A stretch of 64,000 nt of DNA from Alphaproteobacteria bacterium (GTDB taxonomy: Bacteria > Pseudomonadota > Alphaproteobacteria > Sphingomonadales > Sphingomonadaceae). The DNA lies in contig QBLU01000013.1 of the NCBI GenBank assembly GCA_003241875.1, positions 1-64,000 on the forward strand. Reading direction: 5' to 3'. Positions 1-7,516 of the stretch are shown here, in pieces (the first letter of the stretch is position 1; every line of letters begins with the position of its first letter). Below the pieces are notes generated by a model. The model was not told where the DNA came from, made no database searches, and worked only from the letters and a program-made list of their open reading frames with translations. The translations under genes were made by a program, and so were the position numbers.

Positions 1-1572
1 CTGCAAAAGGAACGCCAGCCGACGCTCGACCTCGGCGACAGCGCCATCCTGCCCAGCCTGTCGCTGCTGCGGCCGCCGCCGTCCGGCCCGACCCGGCGCA
101 TCGATACCGCCAGCCTGGAGCAGAACGCCCGCCTTCTCGAAGGCGTGCTGGAGGATTTCGGCGTCCGCGGCCGCATCGGAGAGGTCCGCCCCGGCCCCGT
201 CGTGACCATGTACGAGCTCGAACCCGCCCCCGGCATCAAGGCGTCGCGGGTCATCGGCCTCGCCGACGACATCGCCCGCTCGATGTCGGCGCTGTCGGCG
301 CGCGTCGCGGTCGTCCCCGGCAAGAACGTCATCGGCATCGAATTGCCCAACCAGACCCGCGAGATGGTCAGCCTGTCGGAGCTGCTGGGCTCTCAGGCCT
401 TCGAGGACCGCGGCGCCGTGCTGCCACTGATCCTCGGCAAGGACATCGCCGGCGAACCCGTCATCGCCGACCTCGCGCCGATGCCGCACCTGCTGATCGC
501 CGGCACCACCGGTTCGGGCAAGTCGGTCGGCCTCAACGCCATGATCCTGTCCTTGCTCTACCGGCTCGGCCCGGCCGACTGCCGGATGATCATGATCGAT
601 CCCAAGATGCTGGAATTGAAGACCTATGATGGTATTCCGCATCTGCTGGCGCCGGTCGTCACCGATCCGCCCAAGGCCATTCGCGCGCTGAAATGGGCGG
701 TCGAGCAGATGGAGGACCGCTATCGCCAGATGTCGGCGATCAACGTCCGCAGCCTCGCCAATTTCAACCAGAAGGTCGCCGAGGCCAAGGCCAGCGGCAA
801 GCCTTTCGTCCGCCGTGTCCAGACCGGCTGGGACCCCGACACCCAGGAACCGATCATCGAGGAGGAACTGCTCGATTTCGACAAGCTGCCGCTGATCGTG
901 GTGGTCGTCGACGAGCTCGCCGACCTGATGATGACGGCCGGCAAGGAGGTCGAATTCCTGATCCAGCGGCTGGCGCAAAAGGCCCGCGCCGCCGGCATCC
1001 ACCTGATCATGGCGACGCAGCGCCCCTCCGTCGACGTCATCACCGGCGTCATCAAGGCCAATCTGCCGACGCGCATCAGCTTCCAGGTCACCTCCAAAAT
1101 CGACAGCCGCACCATCCTCGGCGAACAGGGCGCCGAACAACTGCTCGGCAAGGGCGACATGCTGTGGATGTCGGGCGGCAAGCAGCTGATCCGCGTCCAC
1201 GGCCCCTTCGTCACCGATGACGAGGTGGAGGCCGTCGCCGACCATTGGCGCCGCCAGGGCATGCCCGCCTATGTCGAGGCGGTCACCGAGGACCCGACCG
1301 ACATCGACGGCCAATGGGGGCTTGAAAACGGCATGGGCGGCGGTGGCCGCGCCCCCACCGGCGACGACGAGGCCGACAGCTATGCCCGCGCCATCGAGAT
1401 CATCGCGGCGGCGCAAAAGGCCTCGACCAGCTATCTCCAGCGCCAGCTGCGCGTCGGCTACAACAACGCCGCACGCCTCATCGAGCGCATGGAAGCCGAT
1501 GGATTCGTTTCGAAACCCGACCATGTCGGGCGCCGCGAGGTGCTGATCGACGAGAGCGGCGCCCGGCGATAG
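1..1572 (+). CDS. ftsK: DNA translocase FtsK, C-terminal part (5' end outside window)
   Basis: The frame is open from base 1, so the start lies upstream; 523 residues are visible. FtsK is a septal, membrane-anchored ATP-driven DNA pump that clears the chromosome terminus at division; the visible part is the cytoplasmic motor. Seen here: a Walker A motif GTTGSGKS at visible residues 168-175, a Walker B stretch LPLIVVVVDELADLMM, the conserved block ATQRPSVDVITG followed by NLPTRISFQVTSKIDSRTIL, and a C-terminal winged-helix gamma domain (SYLQRQLRVGYNNAARLIE) that in this family reads KOPS sites. The next gene begins 13 bases after the stop, so they are probably co-transcribed. The membrane domain and linker cannot be judged from this window. 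Confidence 0.97.
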   Translation: MQKERQPTLDLGDSAILPSLSLLRPPPSGPTRRIDTASLEQNARLLEGVLEDFGVRGRIGEVRPGPVVTMYELEPAPGIKASRVIGLADDIARSMSALSARVAVVPGKNVIGIELPNQTREMVSLSELLGSQAFEDRGAVLPLILGKDIAGEPVIADLAPMPHLLIAGTTGSGKSVGLNAMILSLLYRLGPADCRMIMIDPKMLELKTYDGIPHLLAPVVTDPPKAIRALKWAVEQMEDRYRQMSAINVRSLANFNQKVAEAKASGKPFVRRVQTGWDPDTQEPIIEEELLDFDKLPLIVVVVDELADLMMTAGKEVEFLIQRLAQKARAAGIHLIMATQRPSVDVITGVIKANLPTRISFQVTSKIDSRTILGEQGAEQLLGKGDMLWMSGGKQLIRVHGPFVTDDEVEAVADHWRRQGMPAYVEAVTEDPTDIDGQWGLENGMGGGGRAPTGDDEADSYARAIEIIAAAQKASTSYLQRQLRVGYNNAARLIERMEADGFVSKPDHVGRREVLIDESGARR

Positions 1573-1585
1573 GAGAGCGCGCGCC

Positions 1586-2482
1586 ATGATCGACAAGCTC
1601 CGATTGCTGCTCCGAAGCCCCCGCGGCCTCGGGATCGTGGCGGCGACATTGGCGACCGGGCTGGGCATGGCGGCCATGGCGGCGGCGGGCGCCCCCCGCG
1701 CCTACCTCGTGATCAACGGCGCCGCGCTGCTGATCGGCATGGCGCTGCTGGCAATCGTGGTGCGCAGCCGCGGCGATGCCGTGTCCGGACTTGCCATGCT
1801 GGCGGCCGCGGCGGCGCTGCTGGCAACGGCGCTGTTCGGCACGACGATCGACGACACGGCGCGCTGGGCCCGGGTCGGGGCGGTGTCGCTGCAGCCGAGC
1901 CTGATCCTGCTGCCGCTGATGGTCCTGGCGTTCGTGCGGAGCCGCGACAGCGCGGCGACGGCGGCTATGCTGGTGGCGGCGCTGGCGCTGGCGCTGCAGC
2001 CCGACCGGGCCATGGCGGCGGCGCTGGTGGCCGGTCTTGCCGCCGCGCTGCTGCGCCATCGCGAGCGCCGGGTGGGGCTGGCGCTGGGCGCTGCCGTGGC
2101 GGCGTTCTTGGTGACGCTGGCGCGGCCCGACACGCTGCCGCCGACGCCCTTTGTCGAACAGGTTGTTGCCCAGGCGCTGGCCTTCTCGCCGCTGGCCGGC
2201 GTTGCGGTCATCGCCGGGGCGGCGCTGCTGCTGCTGCCGATGCTGGCGCGCGGGGATGCTACAGCGCCGGTCTTCGCCGCGGTCTGGCTGGCGATCCTCG
2301 GCGCGGCGATGATCGGCAATTATCCGACGTCGGTGCTCGGCTATGGCGGCAGCGGCATCATCGGCTACCTGCTGTGCCTCGCGGCGCTGCCCGCGGGCGT
2401 GGCGGCGGGCAGCAGCCACAGGGCGCTGCCGGGCGCGCGCCGCGGCGACGGCAGCGGCGATCTGCTGGTGGCAGCCCGCTGA
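1586..2482 (+). CDS. Uncharacterised polytopic membrane protein with an FtsW/RodA-like motif
   Basis: The 298-residue protein is almost entirely hydrophobic, with about eight or nine likely membrane segments and an Arg/Gly-rich tail. I do not recognise a named family with confidence. Residues 90-105 read DTARWARVGAVSLQPS, which resembles the conserved G-A-R-W-x-x-x-G-x-x-x-x-QPSE segment of SEDS proteins (FtsW/RodA), but the Glu after QPS is Leu here and the protein is shorter than the roughly 370-400 residues usual for SEDS. An AGGAG site lies 10 bases before the ATG. The gene follows ftsK after 13 bases, so a cell-envelope or division role is a reasonable inference, nothing more. Confidence 0.8.
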   Translation: MIDKLRLLLRSPRGLGIVAATLATGLGMAAMAAAGAPRAYLVINGAALLIGMALLAIVVRSRGDAVSGLAMLAAAAALLATALFGTTIDDTARWARVGAVSLQPSLILLPLMVLAFVRSRDSAATAAMLVAALALALQPDRAMAAALVAGLAAALLRHRERRVGLALGAAVAAFLVTLARPDTLPPTPFVEQVVAQALAFSPLAGVAVIAGAALLLLPMLARGDATAPVFAAVWLAILGAAMIGNYPTSVLGYGGSGIIGYLLCLAALPAGVAAGSSHRALPGARRGDGSGDLLVAAR

Positions 2483-2583
2483 CGACCCCCAGGGAAGCTG
2501 ACGCGCAGCTAATGCTGTTCACAGCTTGCTGGGGCGGGCCGGCACTGCAATCCGTTGAGCCGCAATGATGATCGGGGCGTGAC

Positions 2584-4278
2584 ATGCACTATGCTGAGCT
2601 CCTGAAGGCCAGGGACGAACTGACCGGCCCGGGCGGCGCCTTCGAGATCGTCGAGGCCGAGGTGCTCGGCCGCCGCATCCGCACCTTCCGCAACGCGCCG
2701 CCGACGGTGCGCGACGTCTGGCTGTCGACCGTGCAGTTCGCCGACCGCCCCTACCTCGTCTATGGCGACGAGCGCCTGAGCTATGCCGAGGCACACGCCC
2801 GGGTGAACACCGTCGCCGCCTGGCTGGCGGCGCAGGGTGTGAAGCCCGGCGACCGGGTGGCGATCGCCATGCGCAACTATCCCGAATGGATGCTGATCTA
2901 CTGGGCGTGCGTCGCCTGTGGCATCGCCGTCGTCGGCATGAACGCCTGGTGGACCAGCGCGGAGATGGCCTATGCGCTGGCGGATTCGGCACCGAAAATG
3001 CTGTTCCTCGATGCCGAGCGGCTGGAGCGGCTCCACGCCATGCCCGATCGCGACCCCGCCATGCAGGTCGTCGGCGTGCGCCTGCCGGCCGCTGCGGACG
3101 GCGTCATCCCCTGGTCGGACGTGATCGCCGGTGGCGGCGCCATGCCCGAAACCGCCGTCGATCCCGACGCCGACGCCTGTATTTTCTACACCTCGGGCAC
3201 CACCGGCCACCCCAAGGGCGCGCAGCTGACCCATCGCGGCTGTGTGTCGAACCTCTACAACATGCTCTACGCCGCCACGTCGTCGGCGCTCGCCACCCAG
3301 CGCGCGACCGGCGTCGCCCCGCCGGCACAGGCGCCGGTCCCCGTCACGCTGATCACGACGCCGCTGTTCCACGTCACCGCCAACAACTGCGGCGCCTATG
3401 CCACCACCGCGGTCGGCGGCACCATGGTGCTGATGTACCGCTGGGACGCCGGCGAGGCGCTGCGCCTGATCGTGCGCGAGCGCGTGACGGGGATGAGCGG
3501 CGTGCCGGTGATGGCCCGCGAACTGATCAACCACCCCGATTTCGCCACGTCCGATACATCGAGCCTGACGTCACTGGCCGGCGGCGGCGCCCAGGTGCCG
3601 CCCGATCTTGTCGAAAAGATCGAGGCCCGGGTGGCGACGGCACGGCCCGGCACCGGTTATGGCATGACCGAAACCTGCGGGATCATCACTTCGGTCGCGG
3701 CCGATTTCTTCGTCGACAAGCCCGACAGCGCCGGCCCGGCAATGCCGACATTCGAGGCGAAATGCGTCGATGACGACGGTAACACGGTGCCGCCGGGCGC
3801 CGTCGGCGAGCTGTGGGTCAAGGGGTCATCGGTCATCAAGGGCTATATCAACCGCCCCGAAGCCACCGCCGCCTCGATCACCGACGGCTGGCTGCACACC
3901 GGCGACATCGCCCGCATCGACGCCGACGGCTTCATCTTCATCGTCGATCGCAAGAAGGACATGGTGCTGCGCGGCGGCGAGAACGTCTATTGCGCCGAGG
4001 TCGAGGCCATCGTCTATCGCCACGCCGCGGTTGCCGAATGCTGCGTCTTCGGCGTGCCCGACGAACGGCTGGGCGAGGAAGTCGGCATCGCTGTGGTGCT
4101 GAAGGCCGGCACGACCCTCGCCGACACCGAATTGCGCGACCATTGCGCCGCGCTGATCGCTCGCCACAAGGTGCCGCGCCACGTCTGGTTCCTCGACGAC
4201 CCGCTGCCGCGCAACGCCAGCGGCAAGTTCCTGAAACGCGAGCTGCGCGACCGGCTGAGCCCCGCGGTCGCCGCCTAG
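2584..4278 (+). CDS. AMP-forming acyl-CoA synthetase (long-chain fatty acid-CoA ligase-like)
   Basis: This 564-residue enzyme of the ANL superfamily should activate a carboxylic acid to its acyl-AMP and then acyl-CoA. The AMP-binding motif YTSGTTGHPKG is at residues 202-212. Further on come GYGMTETCG, the hinge region DGWLHTGDIARIDADGF, the signature DRKKDMVLRGGENVYCAEVE, and the C-terminal catalytic lysine region PRNASGKFLKREL. It is full length for the family. The substrate cannot be read from the sequence; fatty, branched or aryl acids are all possible. The stop codon shares bases with the stop of the convergent permease (CTAG at 4275-4278), leaving no room for a terminator between them. 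Confidence 0.93.
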   Translation: MHYAELLKARDELTGPGGAFEIVEAEVLGRRIRTFRNAPPTVRDVWLSTVQFADRPYLVYGDERLSYAEAHARVNTVAAWLAAQGVKPGDRVAIAMRNYPEWMLIYWACVACGIAVVGMNAWWTSAEMAYALADSAPKMLFLDAERLERLHAMPDRDPAMQVVGVRLPAAADGVIPWSDVIAGGGAMPETAVDPDADACIFYTSGTTGHPKGAQLTHRGCVSNLYNMLYAATSSALATQRATGVAPPAQAPVPVTLITTPLFHVTANNCGAYATTAVGGTMVLMYRWDAGEALRLIVRERVTGMSGVPVMARELINHPDFATSDTSSLTSLAGGGAQVPPDLVEKIEARVATARPGTGYGMTETCGIITSVAADFFVDKPDSAGPAMPTFEAKCVDDDGNTVPPGAVGELWVKGSSVIKGYINRPEATAASITDGWLHTGDIARIDADGFIFIVDRKKDMVLRGGENVYCAEVEAIVYRHAAVAECCVFGVPDERLGEEVGIAVVLKAGTTLADTELRDHCAALIARHKVPRHVWFLDDPLPRNASGKFLKRELRDRLSPAVAA

Positions 4279-5015
4279 GCGCGGAGGAACAGGCCGATCG
4301 TCAGCGCCACGCCGATGACGATGATGCCGATCTTCAACAGCCGTTCGGGCAGCACCTTGAGCGCCCGCGCCCCCAGATAGCCGCCGATGATCGAGCCCAC
4401 GCCGATGGCCACCGCCTCGCGCCAGGCGACCGCCCCCGAGACGGCGAAGACCGCGGCAGCCGAGAGGTTCGACAGCGCCACCAGCACGTTCTTGGTGCCG
4501 CCGGCGTTGCGCACCGGCAGGCGCGCAAAGGTCAGCGAGGCGAGCGTCAGGATACCGGCGCCGCCGCCGAAAAAGCCGCTGTACAGGGCGATGCTGCTTT
4601 GGGTCAGCACCGTCGCCCAGGCCGGCGGCGGCGCGCTGCCCGGCCTTGGTCCACGGCCGAAGGTGCTCCAGGCGAACAGCGCGGTGGCGGCAAGCACCAG
4701 CCAGGGCACCATGACGGCAAAGACCTTGCTCGGTGTCGCGATGAGCAGAAAGGCGCCACCGATGCCGCCGAACAGGCTGATGATTGCCAGCGAGCGGAAC
4801 GACAGGCGATCGACGCCCGACACCAGCGATCGCCCGGCCCAGCCGGTGGTGATCTGGCCGGGGAACAGCGCGATCGTCGAGGTAATGTTGGCCAGTTTTG
4901 GATCGAGGCCCGCCGCGATCAGCGCCGGCAAGGTGATGAACGACCCGCCGCCGGCAAGGGCATTCTGGACGCCGGCCCATAGCCCGGCGGCGAACAGCAG
5001 AAGGAAAATCGTCAT
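4275..5015 (-). CDS. TauE/SafE family permease (sulfite exporter-like)
   Basis: A 246-residue hydrophobic protein of the TauE/SafE (DUF81) family, which exports or imports small sulfur-containing or organic anions across the inner membrane. The N-terminal half shows the family features AGGGSFITLPALIAAGL and ANITSTIALFPGQ; the second half repeats the topology with GFFGGGAGILTL and LIGGYLGA-like segments. The start at 5015 (MTIFLLLFAAGLWAG) was chosen because the longer frame adds 32 hydrophilic residues translated from repeat DNA upstream. The chosen ATG lies in one arm of an inverted repeat (5013-5048), so initiation may be occluded. Substrate is unknown. The gene is convergent with the acyl-CoA synthetase. 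Confidence 0.9.
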   Translation of the reverse strand: MTIFLLLFAAGLWAGVQNALAGGGSFITLPALIAAGLDPKLANITSTIALFPGQITTGWAGRSLVSGVDRLSFRSLAIISLFGGIGGAFLLIATPSKVFAVMVPWLVLAATALFAWSTFGRGPRPGSAPPPAWATVLTQSSIALYSGFFGGGAGILTLASLTFARLPVRNAGGTKNVLVALSNLSAAAVFAVSGAVAWREAVAIGVGSIIGGYLGARALKVLPERLLKIGIIVIGVALTIGLFLRA

Positions 5016-5048
5016 CCCGCCAGCGTTTCGACGCTGCAGCGCGGGATG
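5013..5048 (-). repeat. Inverted repeat covering the TauE/SafE permease start codon
   Basis: CATCCCGC at 5013-5020 pairs with GCGGGATG at 5041-5048, and CAGCG at 5021-5025 pairs with CGCTG at 5032-5036 around the six-base loop TTTCGA. In the minus-strand transcript the distal arm contains the ATG of the permease. It may be a translation-controlling hairpin or a decayed unit of the nearby interspersed repeat, which has the similar ends TCATCCCG and CGGGATGA. Confidence 0.5.
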
Positions 5049-5067
5049 GCAAGTGTTCTGCTCGATC

Positions 5068-5174
5068 CTGTCATCCCGGCACAGGCCGGGACCCATCAAC
5101 CAGTATTTCACCCACGCGGCACCGCCTGCGGCAAAGATTGGGGTTCATGGGTCCCGGCCTGCGCCGGGATGACA
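5068..5174. repeat. Paired interspersed inverted repeat, copy 1
   Basis: The left unit (5068-5098) and right unit (5144-5174) are near-perfect reverse complements, starting GTCATCCCGGC and ending GCCGGGATGAC, with about 45 bases between. Each unit also has its own short dyad (CCGGC and GCCGG around a four-base loop). The element fills the space between two minus-strand genes. Four further copies lie at 32688, 43781, 55891 and 63412. Confidence 0.9.
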
Positions 5175-5177
5175 AGC

Positions 5178-7319
5178 TTACTCGGCCGCCACCACCTCCG
5201 CCACCGCACGCACCGTCACCGGGATGGCGCTCTGCCGCGACTGGCCGGTGATCGGATCATAGTCGCTGGTCTCATCGACGAGCCGGTTGGTGCTGTTGCC
5301 ATGCGCCCGCACGCCGCCCAGCCCGGTATCGAAATCGCCGAACGCATGCGCCATCGATATCACCCCGGTCCGCACCTCCGGCGACGCCTTGGCAATGCCG
5401 AACAGGCTGCCGCGCGCGCCGGCAATCTCGATGGCGCCCTCGTCGGCGATGCCCAGCCGCGCCATGTCGTCGGGGTTCATATGGGCAAAGTTGGTGCTGC
5501 CCTTCTTCGCCAGCGCCGCATATTGATGGCCCGAGGAATTGAACACATGCTTGGTGCGCCGCGACACCAGCCGGAAACCGGCGTCGTTGTCGGGCGCCTG
5601 CGCCAGCCGATGCCGCAACTGGGCGATGACATCGTCCGGGGTCAGCGTGAACCGCGCCGCGGCCTCCGCCGGCGCCGGCTGCACCACCGGGGCAAGGTGA
5701 TCATAGACGATCGCACGGCCATCGGGGGTATCGTCGCGCACCTGTGACGGCGGCACCAAGCCCCCGGCGGCGATCAGGTCGAGGATCGTCGCCTTGTCGG
5801 GCCTGGCCGCAAGGTCCGCCTCGCCACCGGCAAAGCGCAGCGGCACGTTCATCCGGTGCGCCAGTTCCCAGAACATTTCCCATTCGTCGAGCGTGTCGCC
5901 CGGCGCCGGCACCAGCGCCCGGGCATAACGCGCATAGGGTGTTTCGTGCCACCATTCGGACAGGTTGGTGATGTCGTCGCGTTCGAGGCACATCGCCGGC
6001 GCCAGCACATAATCGGCATGCCGCGTCGTCGCCGATTCCCGGATGTCGATGCAGACCAGCAGGTCGAGCGCCTGCATCGCCGCGACCATCTTGTCCTGGT
6101 TGGGGAACGCCACCACCGGGTTGCCGCCGATGACGATCAGCGCCTTGATCTGGCCGTCGCCGGGGGTGAGGATCTCGTCGGCCAGCACGTTGCACGGCAT
6201 TTCCTCGCCCAATTGCGTCAGCCCCCGGAAACGCGAGGCGGGAAAGCCCTCCCCCCACAGCTTCATCGGCGGATTGACCGCGGCATGGCGCGGCGTCTGG
6301 GCGGTAAACACCCGCGGCGGCGATGCCGGCTCGCCCTCGCGCACGAACCGCCCACAGACGATATTAAGGCTGGCCAGCAGATATTCGATGATGGTGCCGT
6401 CGCCCGACATTTCCGGCCCGGTTCCCGACGAGGCGACGCCGCGCTTCGCATCGGCAAACATCCGCGCCGCGGCGACGATCGCATCGGCCGACACACCGGC
6501 GCGCGCCGCGGCAATCTCCGGCGTCATGCCGCGCACGGCCTCGCGCAGTTCATCGAGGCCATCGACATGCTGCTGGCAGAATGCCTGGTCGAACCGCGCT
6601 TCGGACAGGATGACGTTGAGGATGGCCGACAGCAGCGCGACATCCTCGCCCGGCTTCACTGCCAGATGGACATCGGCGTGGCGGGCGACGTCGCTGACCC
6701 GGGGATCGATGACGACCAGCTTCAGGCCCCGCGCCCGGGCGTCCTGCAGGCTGCGCGAAGGTGAAAAGGGCGACACGGCGCCGACCGGGCCATAATGCGA
6801 GGTGATGGCATTATTGCCGACGACGAGCAGCACATCGGCGGTGCTGAACGGCTGCGCGCCGCCGCTCCAATGCCCCATGCGCAGCGTCGTATAAACCTTG
6901 GCCGGCTGGTCGAGCGTCACGCTGGTGTAATAGTTGCGGGTGCCCAGCCCCTTGGCAAAGGCCTGGCCGGCGAACATCGCGGCGCTGTTCTGAAAGGCAT
7001 AGGTGCCCGAATAGACGGCCACGGCATGCGGTCCATGCTGCGCAACAAGGTCCTGCAACCGTGCAGCAATCTCGTCGAAGACCTGGGTCGTGGCGATCGG
7101 TTGCAGCCCTGCCGGCGTGCGTTTCAGATGGCGCAGCAGCCGCGTCTCGTGGTTGTGCGCATCGGCGAGCTGGCGGCCCTTGATACAGGTATAGCCATGG
7201 TATTTGGCGTCGTCGGGATCGCCGCGCACAGCGATGACGCGATTATCCTCGATATCGGCAAGCATGGCGCAGTTGGCGTGACAGAACCGGCAGAATGTCG
7301 GGTGCGTGGTGATTGCCAT
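5178..7319 (-). CDS. Molybdopterin-dependent oxidoreductase with N-terminal 4Fe-4S site
   Basis: A 713-residue protein of the DMSO reductase superfamily (bis-MGD enzymes). The N-terminus has the iron-sulfur motif C-x2-C-x3-C (CRFCHANC, from residue 10) with a fourth Cys in GYTCIKGRQL. A central molybdopterin oxidoreductase domain and a C-terminal MGD-binding domain (RTKHVFNSSGHQYAALAKKG, MNPDDMARLGI) follow. There is no Tat signal, so it is probably cytoplasmic. The start at 7319 (MAITTHPTFCRF) is preferred over an upstream ATG at 7352 because GGGG lies about 11 bases before it and family members begin close to the first Cys. No electron-transfer partner subunit or cofactor gene is adjacent, and the substrate is unknown. 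Confidence 0.92.
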   Translation of the reverse strand: MAITTHPTFCRFCHANCAMLADIEDNRVIAVRGDPDDAKYHGYTCIKGRQLADAHNHETRLLRHLKRTPAGLQPIATTQVFDEIAARLQDLVAQHGPHAVAVYSGTYAFQNSAAMFAGQAFAKGLGTRNYYTSVTLDQPAKVYTTLRMGHWSGGAQPFSTADVLLVVGNNAITSHYGPVGAVSPFSPSRSLQDARARGLKLVVIDPRVSDVARHADVHLAVKPGEDVALLSAILNVILSEARFDQAFCQQHVDGLDELREAVRGMTPEIAAARAGVSADAIVAAARMFADAKRGVASSGTGPEMSGDGTIIEYLLASLNIVCGRFVREGEPASPPRVFTAQTPRHAAVNPPMKLWGEGFPASRFRGLTQLGEEMPCNVLADEILTPGDGQIKALIVIGGNPVVAFPNQDKMVAAMQALDLLVCIDIRESATTRHADYVLAPAMCLERDDITNLSEWWHETPYARYARALVPAPGDTLDEWEMFWELAHRMNVPLRFAGGEADLAARPDKATILDLIAAGGLVPPSQVRDDTPDGRAIVYDHLAPVVQPAPAEAAARFTLTPDDVIAQLRHRLAQAPDNDAGFRLVSRRTKHVFNSSGHQYAALAKKGSTNFAHMNPDDMARLGIADEGAIEIAGARGSLFGIAKASPEVRTGVISMAHAFGDFDTGLGGVRAHGNSTNRLVDETSDYDPITGQSRQSAIPVTVRAVAEVVAAE

Positions 7320-7333
7320 GATGCCTGCCCCGC

Positions 7334-7351
7334 TGTTGCAATGCTGCAACA
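7334..7351. promoter_or_regulatory. Inverted repeat TGTTGCA-ATGC-TGCAACA upstream of the oxidoreductase
   Basis: A perfect 7-base dyad with a 4-base spacer lies 15 bases before the oxidoreductase start, in its probable 5' leader. Its TGTTGC/GCAACA core also occurs in the dyads before the phasin gene (54287-54303, with a shorter spacer), so a PhaR-like or other repressor site is possible. The binding protein is inferred, not shown. Confidence 0.4.
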
Positions 7352-7516
7352 TGCATAATCGTTCTGCACAGCGGTGCCCGCGACTGTCAGTTTTGGCGGC
7401 TTCCCGCGTGGCATGAAGCCGCGGTTAATCGCGAACAGATCGGGTCCACCCGGCAACGGCACGGCACGGGCATTCCCGGCGGTCCGCAAGCGCAGGCTTT
7501 ACGGGGAGGTCACGGC

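Noticed and set aside
5068-5174. Repeat pairs as a CRISPR-like array
   Set aside because: Only two units per site, in inverted orientation, with spacers of 45-102 bases and no cas genes.
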